Shown: positions 58,334 to 64,000 of the stretch, piece after piece
How the letters are laid out: each line of letters begins with the position of its first letter
Numbering within the stretch: position 1 is the first letter of the stretch
From: Hahella sp. HNIBRBA332
GTDB lineage: Bacteria > Pseudomonadota > Gammaproteobacteria > Pseudomonadales > Oleiphilaceae
NCBI RefSeq assembly: GCF_030719035.1
Contig: NZ_CP132203.1
Location: forward strand, 1,426,001-1,490,000
Direction: 5' to 3'
DNA length: 64,000 nt
The notes under the pieces: generated by a model
Seen by the model: only the letters and a program-made list of their open reading frames with translations
Told to the model about the DNA's origin: nothing
The model's database searches: none
Made by a program: the position numbers and the translations under genes

Positions 58334-58417
58334 CTATAACAAGGCGGTGTTGTCGCCTTCGGCTGGGACTGCCATTCCGCTGGCGCTCCATGTCAGCCCC
58401 AAACCACGGCGTTATAC
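58334..58417 (+). repeat. attC site 2
   Basis: CTATAAC at 58334 and GTTATAC at 58411, exact complements. The arms AAGGCGGTGTTG and CCACGG give further pairing. Confidence 0.85.
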
Positions 58418-58420
58418 GCT

Positions 58421-58915
58421 ATGAAAAAATTCACCATCGTACTATTAATGATCATCGCAGGATGTAGTGATTCTAAAATGGATGCACCATTACTCAAAGA
58501 TATGACGTCTATCAATTACACTAGGCATGAATTCTATCATCCACCTGAAAATGTGAATGGAGATCTTCTGACCTTAGTCTATGACATTCCTTATTTTGGG
58601 GCCTGTGGCGTATTTCCACCTTTACATATTGCTAATCAAACATTTTCTAGCGGTGGAGGTGATGGAGGAATGAGTCCGGGGGCATCTTGGAATCCATTTA
58701 CGATAAGCCAAAACCAATATGATATTTTGCTAAATCAAGTTTTAGAAACACCAACGAGTGAATTAGAAGGGAAGTCGAGATTTAACGATGTAAAATTTAT
58801 TCGTGATGATTCATTTGATAACATTCAAGATCAATTTGATTGGCTAGAGGCAGTTTGCGTTAAACATCGTGAACGCTACAGATTGGAAAATGAAAAGTAT
58901 CAAAAAGGCGTATAG
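58421..58915 (+). CDS. Cassette lipoprotein
   Basis: A 164-residue protein with a signal peptide and lipobox (LLMIIAGCSDSK). The mature part has EFYHPPENVNGDLLTLVYDIPYFGACGVFPPL. Possibly an envelope-attached protein; no family recognised. Starts 3 bases after attC 2. Confidence 0.65.
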   Translation: MKKFTIVLLMIIAGCSDSKMDAPLLKDMTSINYTRHEFYHPPENVNGDLLTLVYDIPYFGACGVFPPLHIANQTFSSGGGDGGMSPGASWNPFTISQNQYDILLNQVLETPTSELEGKSRFNDVKFIRDDSFDNIQDQFDWLEAVCVKHRERYRLENEKYQKGV

Positions 58916-58960
58916 CAAGGCGCTGCAACCGACCTCCGGCGGCTGAGCGCGGCGTTAAAT
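58910..58960 (+). repeat. attC site 3
   Basis: GTATAGC and GTTAAAT cores with inner GGCGCTGC / GAGCGC; it includes the stop of the preceding gene. Shortest site (51 bases). Confidence 0.7.
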
Positions 58961-58975
58961 GCTAAGAGAGATTGC

Positions 58976-59293
58976 ATGAAGTTTACATATCCGCTTCCTA
59001 CTCACAAGACTGGTGGCTTCTATCCTCCCACTGGGAAATGCGGTTATTGTGGCAATTCGAATGAAGGCAACTTTGTAGTTATTTCGCAAAGTGCTATGGA
59101 AAAAATTCCAGGAACCAATTCATACGCGCCAGCCGACGTGATTACAAGCTTTTCACTACTTGATCATGGTGTAACAAAAACTGGTCAAGGTATAACAATT
59201 TTTGAAAATACTAATGATGCGTTTTTTTGCTCAACTGAATGCCTTCGTAACTTTCTTAACGCCATAGTCGATGATTTTGAGGCGGGCAAGTAA
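58976..59293 (+). CDS. Cassette protein with zinc-ribbon-like cysteines
   Basis: A 105-residue protein with CGYCGNSNEGNF near residue 20 and FFCSTECLRNFL at the end, two Cys pairs that probably bind one zinc. No family is named. Starts 15 bases after attC 3. Confidence 0.65.
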   Translation: MKFTYPLPTHKTGGFYPPTGKCGYCGNSNEGNFVVISQSAMEKIPGTNSYAPADVITSFSLLDHGVTKTGQGITIFENTNDAFFCSTECLRNFLNAIVDDFEAGK

Positions 59294-59297
59294 ATGC

Positions 59298-59370
59298 ATT
59301 TAACAAACAAAGGCAGCATCGCCCTGCGGGCTGGACGCGCCAACGCGCGCCGCTGCTTTGGACGTTAAAT
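59298..59370 (+). repeat. attC site 4
   Basis: ATTTAAC and GTTAAAT, exact complements, with inner AGGCAGC / GCTGCTTT arms and a GCGCGCC-type loop. Confidence 0.88.
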
Positions 59371-59386
59371 TTCTCCAGGTATCGAG

Positions 59387-59738
59387 ATGAAGTGTTATAA
59401 ACACCAAGATATAGATGCAATCGGATTGTGCAAAAGCTGCCACAAGGGAGTATGTCCCGAGTGTTCGGCGCTAGTAGGCGGGTCTGTGGCGTGTGCAGAA
59501 TCTTGCCGCCCTCAATTACATGGTTGAGCGTGGCAAGAAAGTTTATAAGAATCTGGGTAAGCAATGGGGTCCTTCCGTAATCCTAAACGGTGTTGGTGGT
59601 GTATTCTTCCTGGGCTTCGGCCTATACAATTTTGGCCGATCTTCATCTTGGCTTCTAATCGGCCTTGGTGCAATTATGATTGTTGGCGGTATTATGAGTG
59701 CAGTTCAAGGAAAGCGCATAGGCGAGCAAAAAAATTAA
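59387..59738 (+). pseudogene. Zinc-finger membrane protein cassette, frameshifted
   Basis: The 5' part encodes MKCYKHQDIDAIGLCKSCHKG, CPECSALVGGSVACAESC, a B-box-like zinc finger, and then stops at 59525. The 3' part, in another frame, encodes LNYMVERGKKVY and two membrane helices (VILNGVGGVFFLGFGLYNF, WLLIGLGAIMIVGGIMSA). Related proteins have both parts in one chain. The frame changes around 59500-59510. Confidence 0.65.
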
Positions 59739-59825
59739 CAAGTCAATGAATATCACCCCTTCGGGGCTGGACCTACACTCCGCGGCTTCGTCGCTGTGTT
59801 CCGGCCTTTTATTGAGGCGTTATGT
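59733..59825 (+). repeat. attC site 5
   Basis: AATTAAC and GTTATGT cores; inner CACCCCTTCGGGGCTGG forms a strong local hairpin, and GGCGTTATG closes the site. Confidence 0.75.
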
Positions 59826-59849
59826 CAATAAGGTGACTATTACATATAT

Positions 59850-60299
59850 ATGGGTAAGAAAAATTTCCATTTAATTACAGAAGAGCGAACTCAAAGTTGT
59901 TTTTCTGCGCGAAGCTTTATATTGGAGCATCAAGAAAATCTATTTTTCTTAGTAGACTACTTCAGAGTACGTTTAAATACTGGAGCCAGTTTTTATGGAA
60001 ATGCCGATACTGAGCCTGTTAAGAGCCAGTCGCATATCTATGGCTGTTCCAGTTGTGAGCGCTGGTTAAACAACGAAGTACCAAGAAAGTACACTGCAAG
60101 GCCATTCGCGATGGCACATTATTGTTGTAGCGGGATGTATGTGGCTGTAGAGGAAAATGAGCAATGCATGAATAGTATCGTTAAATTTGATGAGTTTGCT
60201 ACTTCTGATGGTGGCCAATGGCGTATTGGAAACTTGTTTATTTCATTTTGCCCATGGTGCGGAATAAGATTGCCTTATAAGTCATTTAGGGATTGTTAG
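59850..60299 (+). CDS. Cysteine-rich cassette protein
   Basis: A 149-residue protein with SSCERW, HYCCSGMY and a C-terminal FCPWCGIRLPY zinc-ribbon knuckle. Unknown family. It shares a cassette with the next gene; no attC separates them. Confidence 0.65.
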   Translation: MGKKNFHLITEERTQSCFSARSFILEHQENLFFLVDYFRVRLNTGASFYGNADTEPVKSQSHIYGCSSCERWLNNEVPRKYTARPFAMAHYCCSGMYVAVEENEQCMNSIVKFDEFATSDGGQWRIGNLFISFCPWCGIRLPYKSFRDC

Positions 60300-60380
60300 T
60301 CTTTTAAATGCGCAATTTGGAAATGAGAAGTTATCGGTTTCGTGTAATTTAGACTTAACAAAAAGCTCAAAAGGACAAAT

Positions 60381-60671
60381 ATGGATAGAGAGTCTTTCAA
60401 AAAATCTATAGTTGATGACCTTTTGTCTTATAAAGATTACTGGGCTGAATATTCGGATACTGTTGATCCTCTGAGGGTTATAAACTGGATCTCCTCGGAG
60501 AATGAAGATGGCTACTATGAATATTTCCTGTGTGTAATTGACCAGGTTGCAGCAAGAAAAGGGCGAGAAATAGAGAAAGTGTTAACCCATGCAGGTGCTG
60601 AGTCTCTTTACCCTTTGGCAAAAATAAAAGTAAATTCGGCTTCGCAAAAAATGGAAGTTAAAGGTATATGA
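60381..60671 (+). CDS. Cassette protein of unknown function
   Basis: A 96-residue helical acidic protein (IVDDLLSYKDYWAEYSDTVDPLRVINWISS). Second gene of a two-gene cassette, with its own AAAAGGA site. No family recognised. Confidence 0.55.
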   Translation: MDRESFKKSIVDDLLSYKDYWAEYSDTVDPLRVINWISSENEDGYYEYFLCVIDQVAARKGREIEKVLTHAGAESLYPLAKIKVNSASQKMEVKGI

Positions 60672-60687
60672 AAGCGACTGTATCAAA

Positions 60688-60733
60688 ACCTAACAAGCGG
60701 CATCAGTCTGACAGCCAGTGCCGGGCGTTAACT
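60688..60733 (+). repeat. attC site 6
   Basis: ACCTAAC and GTTAACT cores; inner AGCGGCATC / AGTGCCGGGC arms. 46 bases, compact. Confidence 0.75.
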
Positions 60734-60738
60734 GTCAT

Positions 60739-61029
60739 ATGAGCTTCAGAGAAAAATTAGAGAAGAAGTGGAAGATTACTATCGCCTTGTTAAGCGAGGC
60801 TCGCGTAGTTCTTTGTGAATGTCAGGGTGTTGGCAAATATATCGCCGAGTACGATGAATACCTTGATCACAACGAGCTAGAACTAGCTCTGGACATGCTA
60901 GAAGAAGCTGCACTTGAGGCAACGAGTAAGCCACCAAAAGAGATTTGGGCAAAGCTCAAAGAGGCTGCGAAGTCTATGGGATTAGAGGATCGCTGTGAAT
61001 TCTACAATCAGCAAATACAAAACAGTTAA
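60739..61029 (+). CDS. Cassette protein, helical
   Basis: A 96-residue helical protein (REKLEKKWKITIALLSEARVVLCECQG, DHNELELALDMLEEAALEA). ATG 60739 is used, 5 bases after attC 6. The size, charge and helical repeats recall MafI-type immunity proteins; this is a resemblance only. Confidence 0.6.
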   Translation: MSFREKLEKKWKITIALLSEARVVLCECQGVGKYIAEYDEYLDHNELELALDMLEEAALEATSKPPKEIWAKLKEAAKSMGLEDRCEFYNQQIQNS

Positions 61030-61101
61030 CAAAGCCAAGCAGCATCGCGCACTACGTGCGCTGGACCTCGCTACGCTCGGCCGCTGTTGGCGGCGTTAAT
61101 C
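61024..61101 (+). repeat. attC site 7
   Basis: AGTTAAC and GTTAATC cores; inner GCAGC and the CGCGCACTACGTGCGC palindrome give the cruciform. Confidence 0.8.
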
Positions 61102-61104
61102 AGT

Positions 61105-61392
61105 ATGCATAGCCAACAGATACAAAAATTGATTGATGCTGTAAGGAAAGAGTTTGGAGAAATTCATTACTTTGGATCTTCCAAAGAAGAGAGACACGGA
61201 GTTGGATTCGCGATTTCCGATGTCAAAGCTACGTTTGCTATCTCTACATTGGGTGGTGACCTAAAGAGCAGTTACGATATTCAAGTAGAAGGTATACCCG
61301 CTGGTGAGTATATTTTTACTAATGAAGTTTCACTGGATGAATTTTTGAATCTCGTGAAGATATTTAGAGGTCCTGAGAGTGAGTGGCCATGA
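61105..61392 (+). CDS. Cassette protein of unknown function
   Basis: A 95-residue mixed alpha/beta protein (QQIQKLIDAVRKEFGEIHYFGSS, SYDIQVEGIPAGEYIFTNEVSL). ATG 61105 starts 3 bases after attC 7. No family recognised. Confidence 0.6.
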   Translation: MHSQQIQKLIDAVRKEFGEIHYFGSSKEERHGVGFAISDVKATFAISTLGGDLKSSYDIQVEGIPAGEYIFTNEVSLDEFLNLVKIFRGPESEWP

Positions 61393-61396
61393 ATAC

Positions 61397-61470
61397 ACCT
61401 AACAAGTCAAACCAGCAAGGGCCCTTCGGGCCGGGACGCGCTTGCGCGCCACCTGTTCGAGGCGTTAAGT
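61397..61470 (+). repeat. attC site 8
   Basis: ACCTAAC and GTTAAGT cores. Inner GGGCCCTTCGGGCC and GGCGCGC palindromes. Confidence 0.85.
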
Positions 61471-61488
61471 TAAGTGTCAGGCGTAACG

Positions 61489-61767
61489 ATGAAAATTATT
61501 AGACCAAAAACAGAGATCTTGTGGTTAGGAACAGTGGATGATGGAAAGAAGCTACTTATTAATTCCGAAATCGAAGGGGTTTCCTATGACCTGATTACTG
61601 TTACCGCCGATGATGAGGATGAGTCGCTTTGGTTTGAAATTGTAGTGAACGATTACGTGGTGCAGATACCTATGTCAGTTGTACAAAAGGCAATCGAATC
61701 TGCATCTGATGAAGTTCATTCGGAATCTTGGTATGAGAAAAATGTATACACAAACAACGACACTTAA
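61489..61767 (+). CDS. Cassette protein of unknown function
   Basis: A 92-residue mostly beta protein (EILWLGTVDDGKKLLINSEIEG, DESLWFEIVVNDYVVQIPM). ATG 61489 is used. No family recognised. Confidence 0.6.
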   Translation: MKIIRPKTEILWLGTVDDGKKLLINSEIEGVSYDLITVTADDEDESLWFEIVVNDYVVQIPMSVVQKAIESASDEVHSESWYEKNVYTNNDT

Positions 61768-61818
61768 CAAACGCAAGCAGCCGATTCGCTACGCTCTCGG
61801 CTGTTGCTGGCGTTATAG
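61762..61818 (+). repeat. attC site 9
   Basis: ACTTAAC and GTTATAG cores; inner GCAGCCGA / TCGGCTGTTGC arms pair well. Confidence 0.85.
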
Positions 61819-61827
61819 GTAATCGAA

Positions 61828-62067
61828 TTGGATAAAGAAATCAAAAATTTATTAGGAAAGTTGTGCGTAGACTTGGGGTTCTGTTTACCGCCTATAGAGC
61901 AAGATCGCATCGCATCTCTTGGAGTTTGGAGGGCGGACGAATTTGCGAGGGATGTTATTTCTAGTGAAGGGCTTAATCCAGAGTATGAGAATAAATGGTT
62001 CCGAGAAATTCGAAATCGATTTGTTGCTCATTTTGGTAGTAACGAGTATGAAAGCAAAAATTCATAA
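61828..62067 (+). CDS. Cassette protein with TTG start
   Basis: A 79-residue acidic protein (DKEIKNLLGKLCVDLGFCLPPIEQDRIASLGVWRADEFARDVI). No ATG is present; TTG 61828 follows attC 9 by 9 bases. No family is certain, but the text is similar to small immunity proteins of contact-dependent toxins. Confidence 0.55.
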   Translation: MDKEIKNLLGKLCVDLGFCLPPIEQDRIASLGVWRADEFARDVISSEGLNPEYENKWFREIRNRFVAHFGSNEYESKNS

Positions 62068-62139
62068 CTAGGCGTGGGGTTGTCGCCTTCGGCTGGGACG
62101 GCGCATAAAAGCGCGCCACCCCAACACTTGGCGTTATAT
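62062..62139 (+). repeat. attC site 10
   Basis: TCATAAC and GTTATAT cores with inner GGCGTGGGGTTG / CACCCCAACAC arms. The arms share the GTTGTCGCCTTCGGCTGGGAC stretch with attC 2, so these two sites are close relatives. Confidence 0.85.
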
Positions 62140-62159
62140 TTTCTTGAGAATGATTTGAG

Positions 62160-62447
62160 ATGGATTTTCACCTTACTTTGATGCTTCTTCCATATTGGTT
62201 AATACTGCTTTCCTTTCTGATTTGGGGTGGGAAGGGTAGCGATTCTGAGCTGTTAGTAACAGACCGTTTAGCCCTATCTTTGAAGTTCATTGGTGGTACT
62301 TGTGCAATAACTTTTATCTTGACGTTCATAGGTGGTACAACACTTGAGTTTTATGTGCCAGACTCATTTAAGCTGGGCGTTAGTTACTTGTTACCCATGG
62401 TTTTCTGTGGTCGAATATTGGAAAAATATAAGCGGTCTAAAAAATAA
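62160..62447 (+). CDS. Cassette membrane protein
   Basis: A 95-residue protein with three membrane helices (LMLLPYWLILLSFLIWGG, FIGGTCAITFILTFIGGTT, LGVSYLLPMVFCGRIL) and a basic C-tail. Probably in the inner membrane. No family recognised. Confidence 0.6.
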   Translation: MDFHLTLMLLPYWLILLSFLIWGGKGSDSELLVTDRLALSLKFIGGTCAITFILTFIGGTTLEFYVPDSFKLGVSYLLPMVFCGRILEKYKRSKK

Positions 62448-62563
62448 TATAACAAGCCGTTCAATCCGAAGCCCAACCTACGCTTCGTTTCGCCCATGTG
62501 CTGCGCACATTCTATGGGCTACACTACGCTCTCGGTTAGGCTCGGGTTAACGGAGCGTTATGT
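62447..62563 (+). repeat. attC site 11
   Basis: ATATAAC and GTTATGT cores. Longest site (117 bases), with inner CAACCTACGC / CTCGGTTAGGCTC and the CATGTGCTGCGCACAT palindrome. Confidence 0.75.
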
Positions 62564-62591
62564 GGAATAGCGAGTTTAAGCTAAGGAGTTC

Positions 62592-62855
62592 ATTATCAAT
62601 TGTAATCTTCATGGCAAAACGCAGCCTGCAATTTTGTGTTCTCATTTAGCGCAAGAAGGCCGCACCAAGCAAGTAGGTTGGATTCAAGCAGAGTACGATA
62701 TTAACTCTAGAGAGCCTGGAGACTTGATGGCTTGGTGTGATGAATGTGATAAAACTTATGAAGCAGATAATGGTTGGAATGATGAAAACGATTCTCACTT
62801 TAAGGTAGTCTGTTCTTCTTGTTTTGAAGAAATATGTGAAATTCAATCCGTTTGA
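62592..62855 (+). CDS. Cassette zinc-binding protein with a non-ATG start
   Basis: About 87 residues. AAGGAG at 62583-62588 is followed by TTC ATT ATC, so the start is probably ATT 62592 or ATC 62595; there is no ATG/GTG in frame, and TTG 62634 would remove the N-terminal Cys/His. The text begins NCNLHGKTQPAILCSHLAQ and has AWCDECDKTYE and VVCSSCFEEIC, three Cys pairs for zinc. Similar small cysteine proteins are common in bacteria with unknown role. Confidence 0.55.
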   Translation: MINCNLHGKTQPAILCSHLAQEGRTKQVGWIQAEYDINSREPGDLMAWCDECDKTYEADNGWNDENDSHFKVVCSSCFEEICEIQSV

Positions 62856-62860
62856 ATTCC

Positions 62861-62954
62861 ACATAACCAGTTGCAGCTGCAGATGTCGCTAGCTGTCACA
62901 AATTTTGTTCCAAAATTTTCGCCAGCCGCGCCGCGGCTGTGCAAAGCGTTAGGC
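62861..62954 (+). repeat. attC site 12
   Basis: ACATAAC and GTTAGGC cores; inner GTTGCAGCTG / CGGCTGTGC arms and an AAATTTTGTTCCAAAATTTT palindrome. Confidence 0.75.
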
Positions 62955-62960
62955 AACAAT

Positions 62961-63254
62961 ATGAATGACTTCCCAATAAAAGAAAACGCTGATGAACGAG
63001 TATTAATTTGTTGCCATTTGATGGATGGTGCTGAATTACATTGGGTACATCATCTACCAGAAGAACAGTGTGTATGGAACTTCATGTGTGCGAAAGAGCA
63101 TGAACGATCTGATATGGTTCAAAAAACGTTGGAAGAAGCATGTCGGTTATTTCCAGAAATCGGAGAGCTAGCAGACGTGCCTCACGATATGGATGTATCG
63201 TTTAAAAAGGGTAAAAACACAGGTAAATGGTATGATTTTCACCGCAGTAACTAG
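62961..63254 (+). CDS. Cassette protein of unknown function
   Basis: A 97-residue protein starting at ATG 62961, 6 bases after attC 12. Text includes ERVLICCHLMDGAELHWVHHLPEEQCVWNFMCAKEHERSD. Rich in His and Cys. Family not recognised. Confidence 0.6.
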   Translation: MNDFPIKENADERVLICCHLMDGAELHWVHHLPEEQCVWNFMCAKEHERSDMVQKTLEEACRLFPEIGELADVPHDMDVSFKKGKNTGKWYDFHRSN

Positions 63255-63257
63255 CAT

Positions 63258-63356
63258 GCCTAACAAAGCGCTAAAATTCGTTCCGGCCGCAAAAAGCACG
63301 GCCTCCACCAGATAGTCTACGCGCTGCTTCGCCTGCCGTTTAGCTTTGCGTTAGGC
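63258..63356 (+). repeat. attC site 13
   Basis: GCCTAAC and GTTAGGC, exact complements, with inner AAAGCGCTAAA / TTTAGCTTTGC arms, the clearest site of the array. Confidence 0.9.
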
Positions 63357-63372
63357 TCAAGAAGGAGCAAGA

Positions 63373-63579
63373 ATGGAATTAAGAGTTAACGAAAACGGTT
63401 TGCCAATTCTTGATCAATTTAGCGAAGAAGGGTTTGTTGACTGCGTATTAAAAATCGTTGACCTCGATGAGAGAGAGGATTCATATAAATTTAATCTTCG
63501 TGCTTCTTATAGTGGAGTTGATTTGGGATTCAGGGTTGAGGTTGTGAAAGGTATTAAAGGCGGTTTTGATTCTGTGTAG
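63373..63579 (+). CDS. Cassette protein of unknown function, last before IS
   Basis: A 68-residue protein behind an AAGGAG site (GLPILDQFSEEGFVDCVLKIVDLDERED). The C-terminus may be altered by the IS insertion, since the stop lies at the junction and no attC follows. Unknown function. Confidence 0.55.
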   Translation: MELRVNENGLPILDQFSEEGFVDCVLKIVDLDEREDSYKFNLRASYSGVDLGFRVEVVKGIKGGFDSV

Positions 63580-63641
63580 TGGTCTAATAGTCCCGGACAC
63601 ATTAATAAGAGACAATACCCGTCAACGATTAAGGTGTCAGC

Positions 63642-63932
63642 ATGAGTCAGAAAAGGTCGTATAAGCAGTATCCAAAAGAGTTTAAAGAAGAGGCCGTTTC
63701 CCTGGTGCGCGATCAAGGTTATTCCGTCCCAGAAGCGGCTAAATCCCTCGGCATTAGCGCCAATATGCTCTACAAGTGGAAGGAAAAAATTGAAGCTCAG
63801 CTTGAAAACCAGGTTCTGGCTGAAGACGAGCGCGCCGAGTTAAAACGGCTTCGCAAAGAAAACAAAGAACTACGCATGGAAAAGGAAATCCTAAAAAAGG
63901 CTTCGGCCTTCTTCGCGAAAGAAATGAAATAA
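63642..63932 (+). CDS. IS3 transposase, OrfA (different element)
   Basis: A 96-residue HTH protein (YPKEFKEEAVSLVRDQGYSVPEAAKSLGISANMLYKWKEK) with a zipper (AELKRLRKENKELRMEKEILKKASAFFAKEMK). In-frame slippery A AAA AAG at 63893-63899 lets ribosomes shift -1 into orfB. Confidence 0.93.
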   Translation: MSQKRSYKQYPKEFKEEAVSLVRDQGYSVPEAAKSLGISANMLYKWKEKIEAQLENQVLAEDERAELKRLRKENKELRMEKEILKKASAFFAKEMK

Positions 63933-64000
63933 AGTTCGCCTTCATTCAAGCAGAGTCGAGTCGCTTCCCAGTGAAAGTGCTTTGCCGGGCTCTGCGTGCA
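63899..64000 (+). CDS. IS3 transposase, OrfB, 5' part (incomplete at edge)
   Basis: Open in the -1 frame from the slippery site; it reads GFGLLRERNEIKFAFIQAES and continues SSRFPVKVLCRALRA, the usual beginning of IS3 OrfB. The catalytic core is beyond the window. Confidence 0.85.

Larger units (their letters stand above)
57852..63356 (+). mobile_element. Integron cassette array without integrase (CALIN-like)
   Basis: About thirteen attC-like sites (51-117 bases, each with a 5' YAAC-type core and a 3' GTTRRRY-type core) lie between small genes that all point right, with almost no other spacing. No intI or attI is present in the window. The array is bounded by the IS3/intron element on the left and is broken by another IS3-family element on the right. 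Confidence 0.88.
63580..64000 (+). mobile_element. IS3-family element, left part
   Basis: A second type of IS3-family element, different from the other two copies, with a probable left end near TGGTCTAATAGTCCCGGACA. It contains orfA and the beginning of orfB and leaves the window at the right edge. Confidence 0.8.

Noticed and set aside
57852..63356. Reading the palindromic sites as ordinary terminators or REP elements
   Set aside because: Each site ends in a GTTRRRY-type core next to a gene start with a matching core at its left end, and the sites differ in sequence, which fits attC, not REP or terminators.

Overview
The window looks like a chromosome segment of a marine gammaproteobacterium of the Hahella / Oceanospirillales type. 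This is inferred from gene content and moderate GC, not from a database match. Core genes lie at the left (1-14514). They are the tail of a KdpD-like sensor kinase, a TrkH potassium channel, an exported protein of unknown function, and a signalling cluster of YfiR, a CHASE8-type histidine kinase, a stand-alone receiver, and a receiver-GGDEF-EAL protein, followed by a TonB-dependent receptor. A leftward operon then encodes a thiamine-diphosphate enzyme, two half-length citrate-synthase-like proteins and a short-chain dehydrogenase. Three tRNA genes (Gly-GCC, Cys-GCA, Leu-UAA) close the core region.

From about 14515 to 54434 there is an HK97-type siphovirus prophage placed just downstream of tRNA-Leu. 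Its layout is lambdoid. A leftward early operon carries integrase, an excisionase-like protein, SSB, a Gp157-like protein, an annealing-protein candidate and a PAPS-reductase-like protein. A CI-like repressor and a YdaS/Cro-like protein flank a divergent control region. O and P replication genes follow, with an iteron origin inside O, and then a Q-like antiterminator. Lysis, packaging, head and tail genes come next, including the programmed -1 frameshift in the tail chaperone. Five copies of TAAG-N4-CTTA mark the left and right operators. About 10 kb of AT-rich accessory genes sit between Q and lysis: a pentapeptide protein, a duplicated lipoprotein/membrane/Rap1a-like module, umuDC with a LexA box, an IS3 element, a dGTPase, and a toxin relic with an immunity-like gene. 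More cargo is wedged between lysis genes, in the HNH/terminase gap (an ABC transporter) and in the tail operon. The repressor has lost its catalytic lysine, O is frameshifted, a lysis gene is cut short, and no second attachment site is visible, so the prophage is probably defective.

The prophage stops at a second copy of the same IS3 element (54435-57522). Its transposase gene is split by an RmInt1-like group II intron with its own reverse transcriptase. This copy has no target duplication, so it probably marks a recombination joint.

Beyond it (57523-63590) lies an array of small promoterless genes, all rightward, separated by about 13 attC-like sites. It is an integron cassette array with no integrase in the window. 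Most cassette products are unknown: zinc-ribbon-like, immunity-like, lipoprotein or membrane proteins. Another IS3-family element interrupts the array and runs off the right edge.
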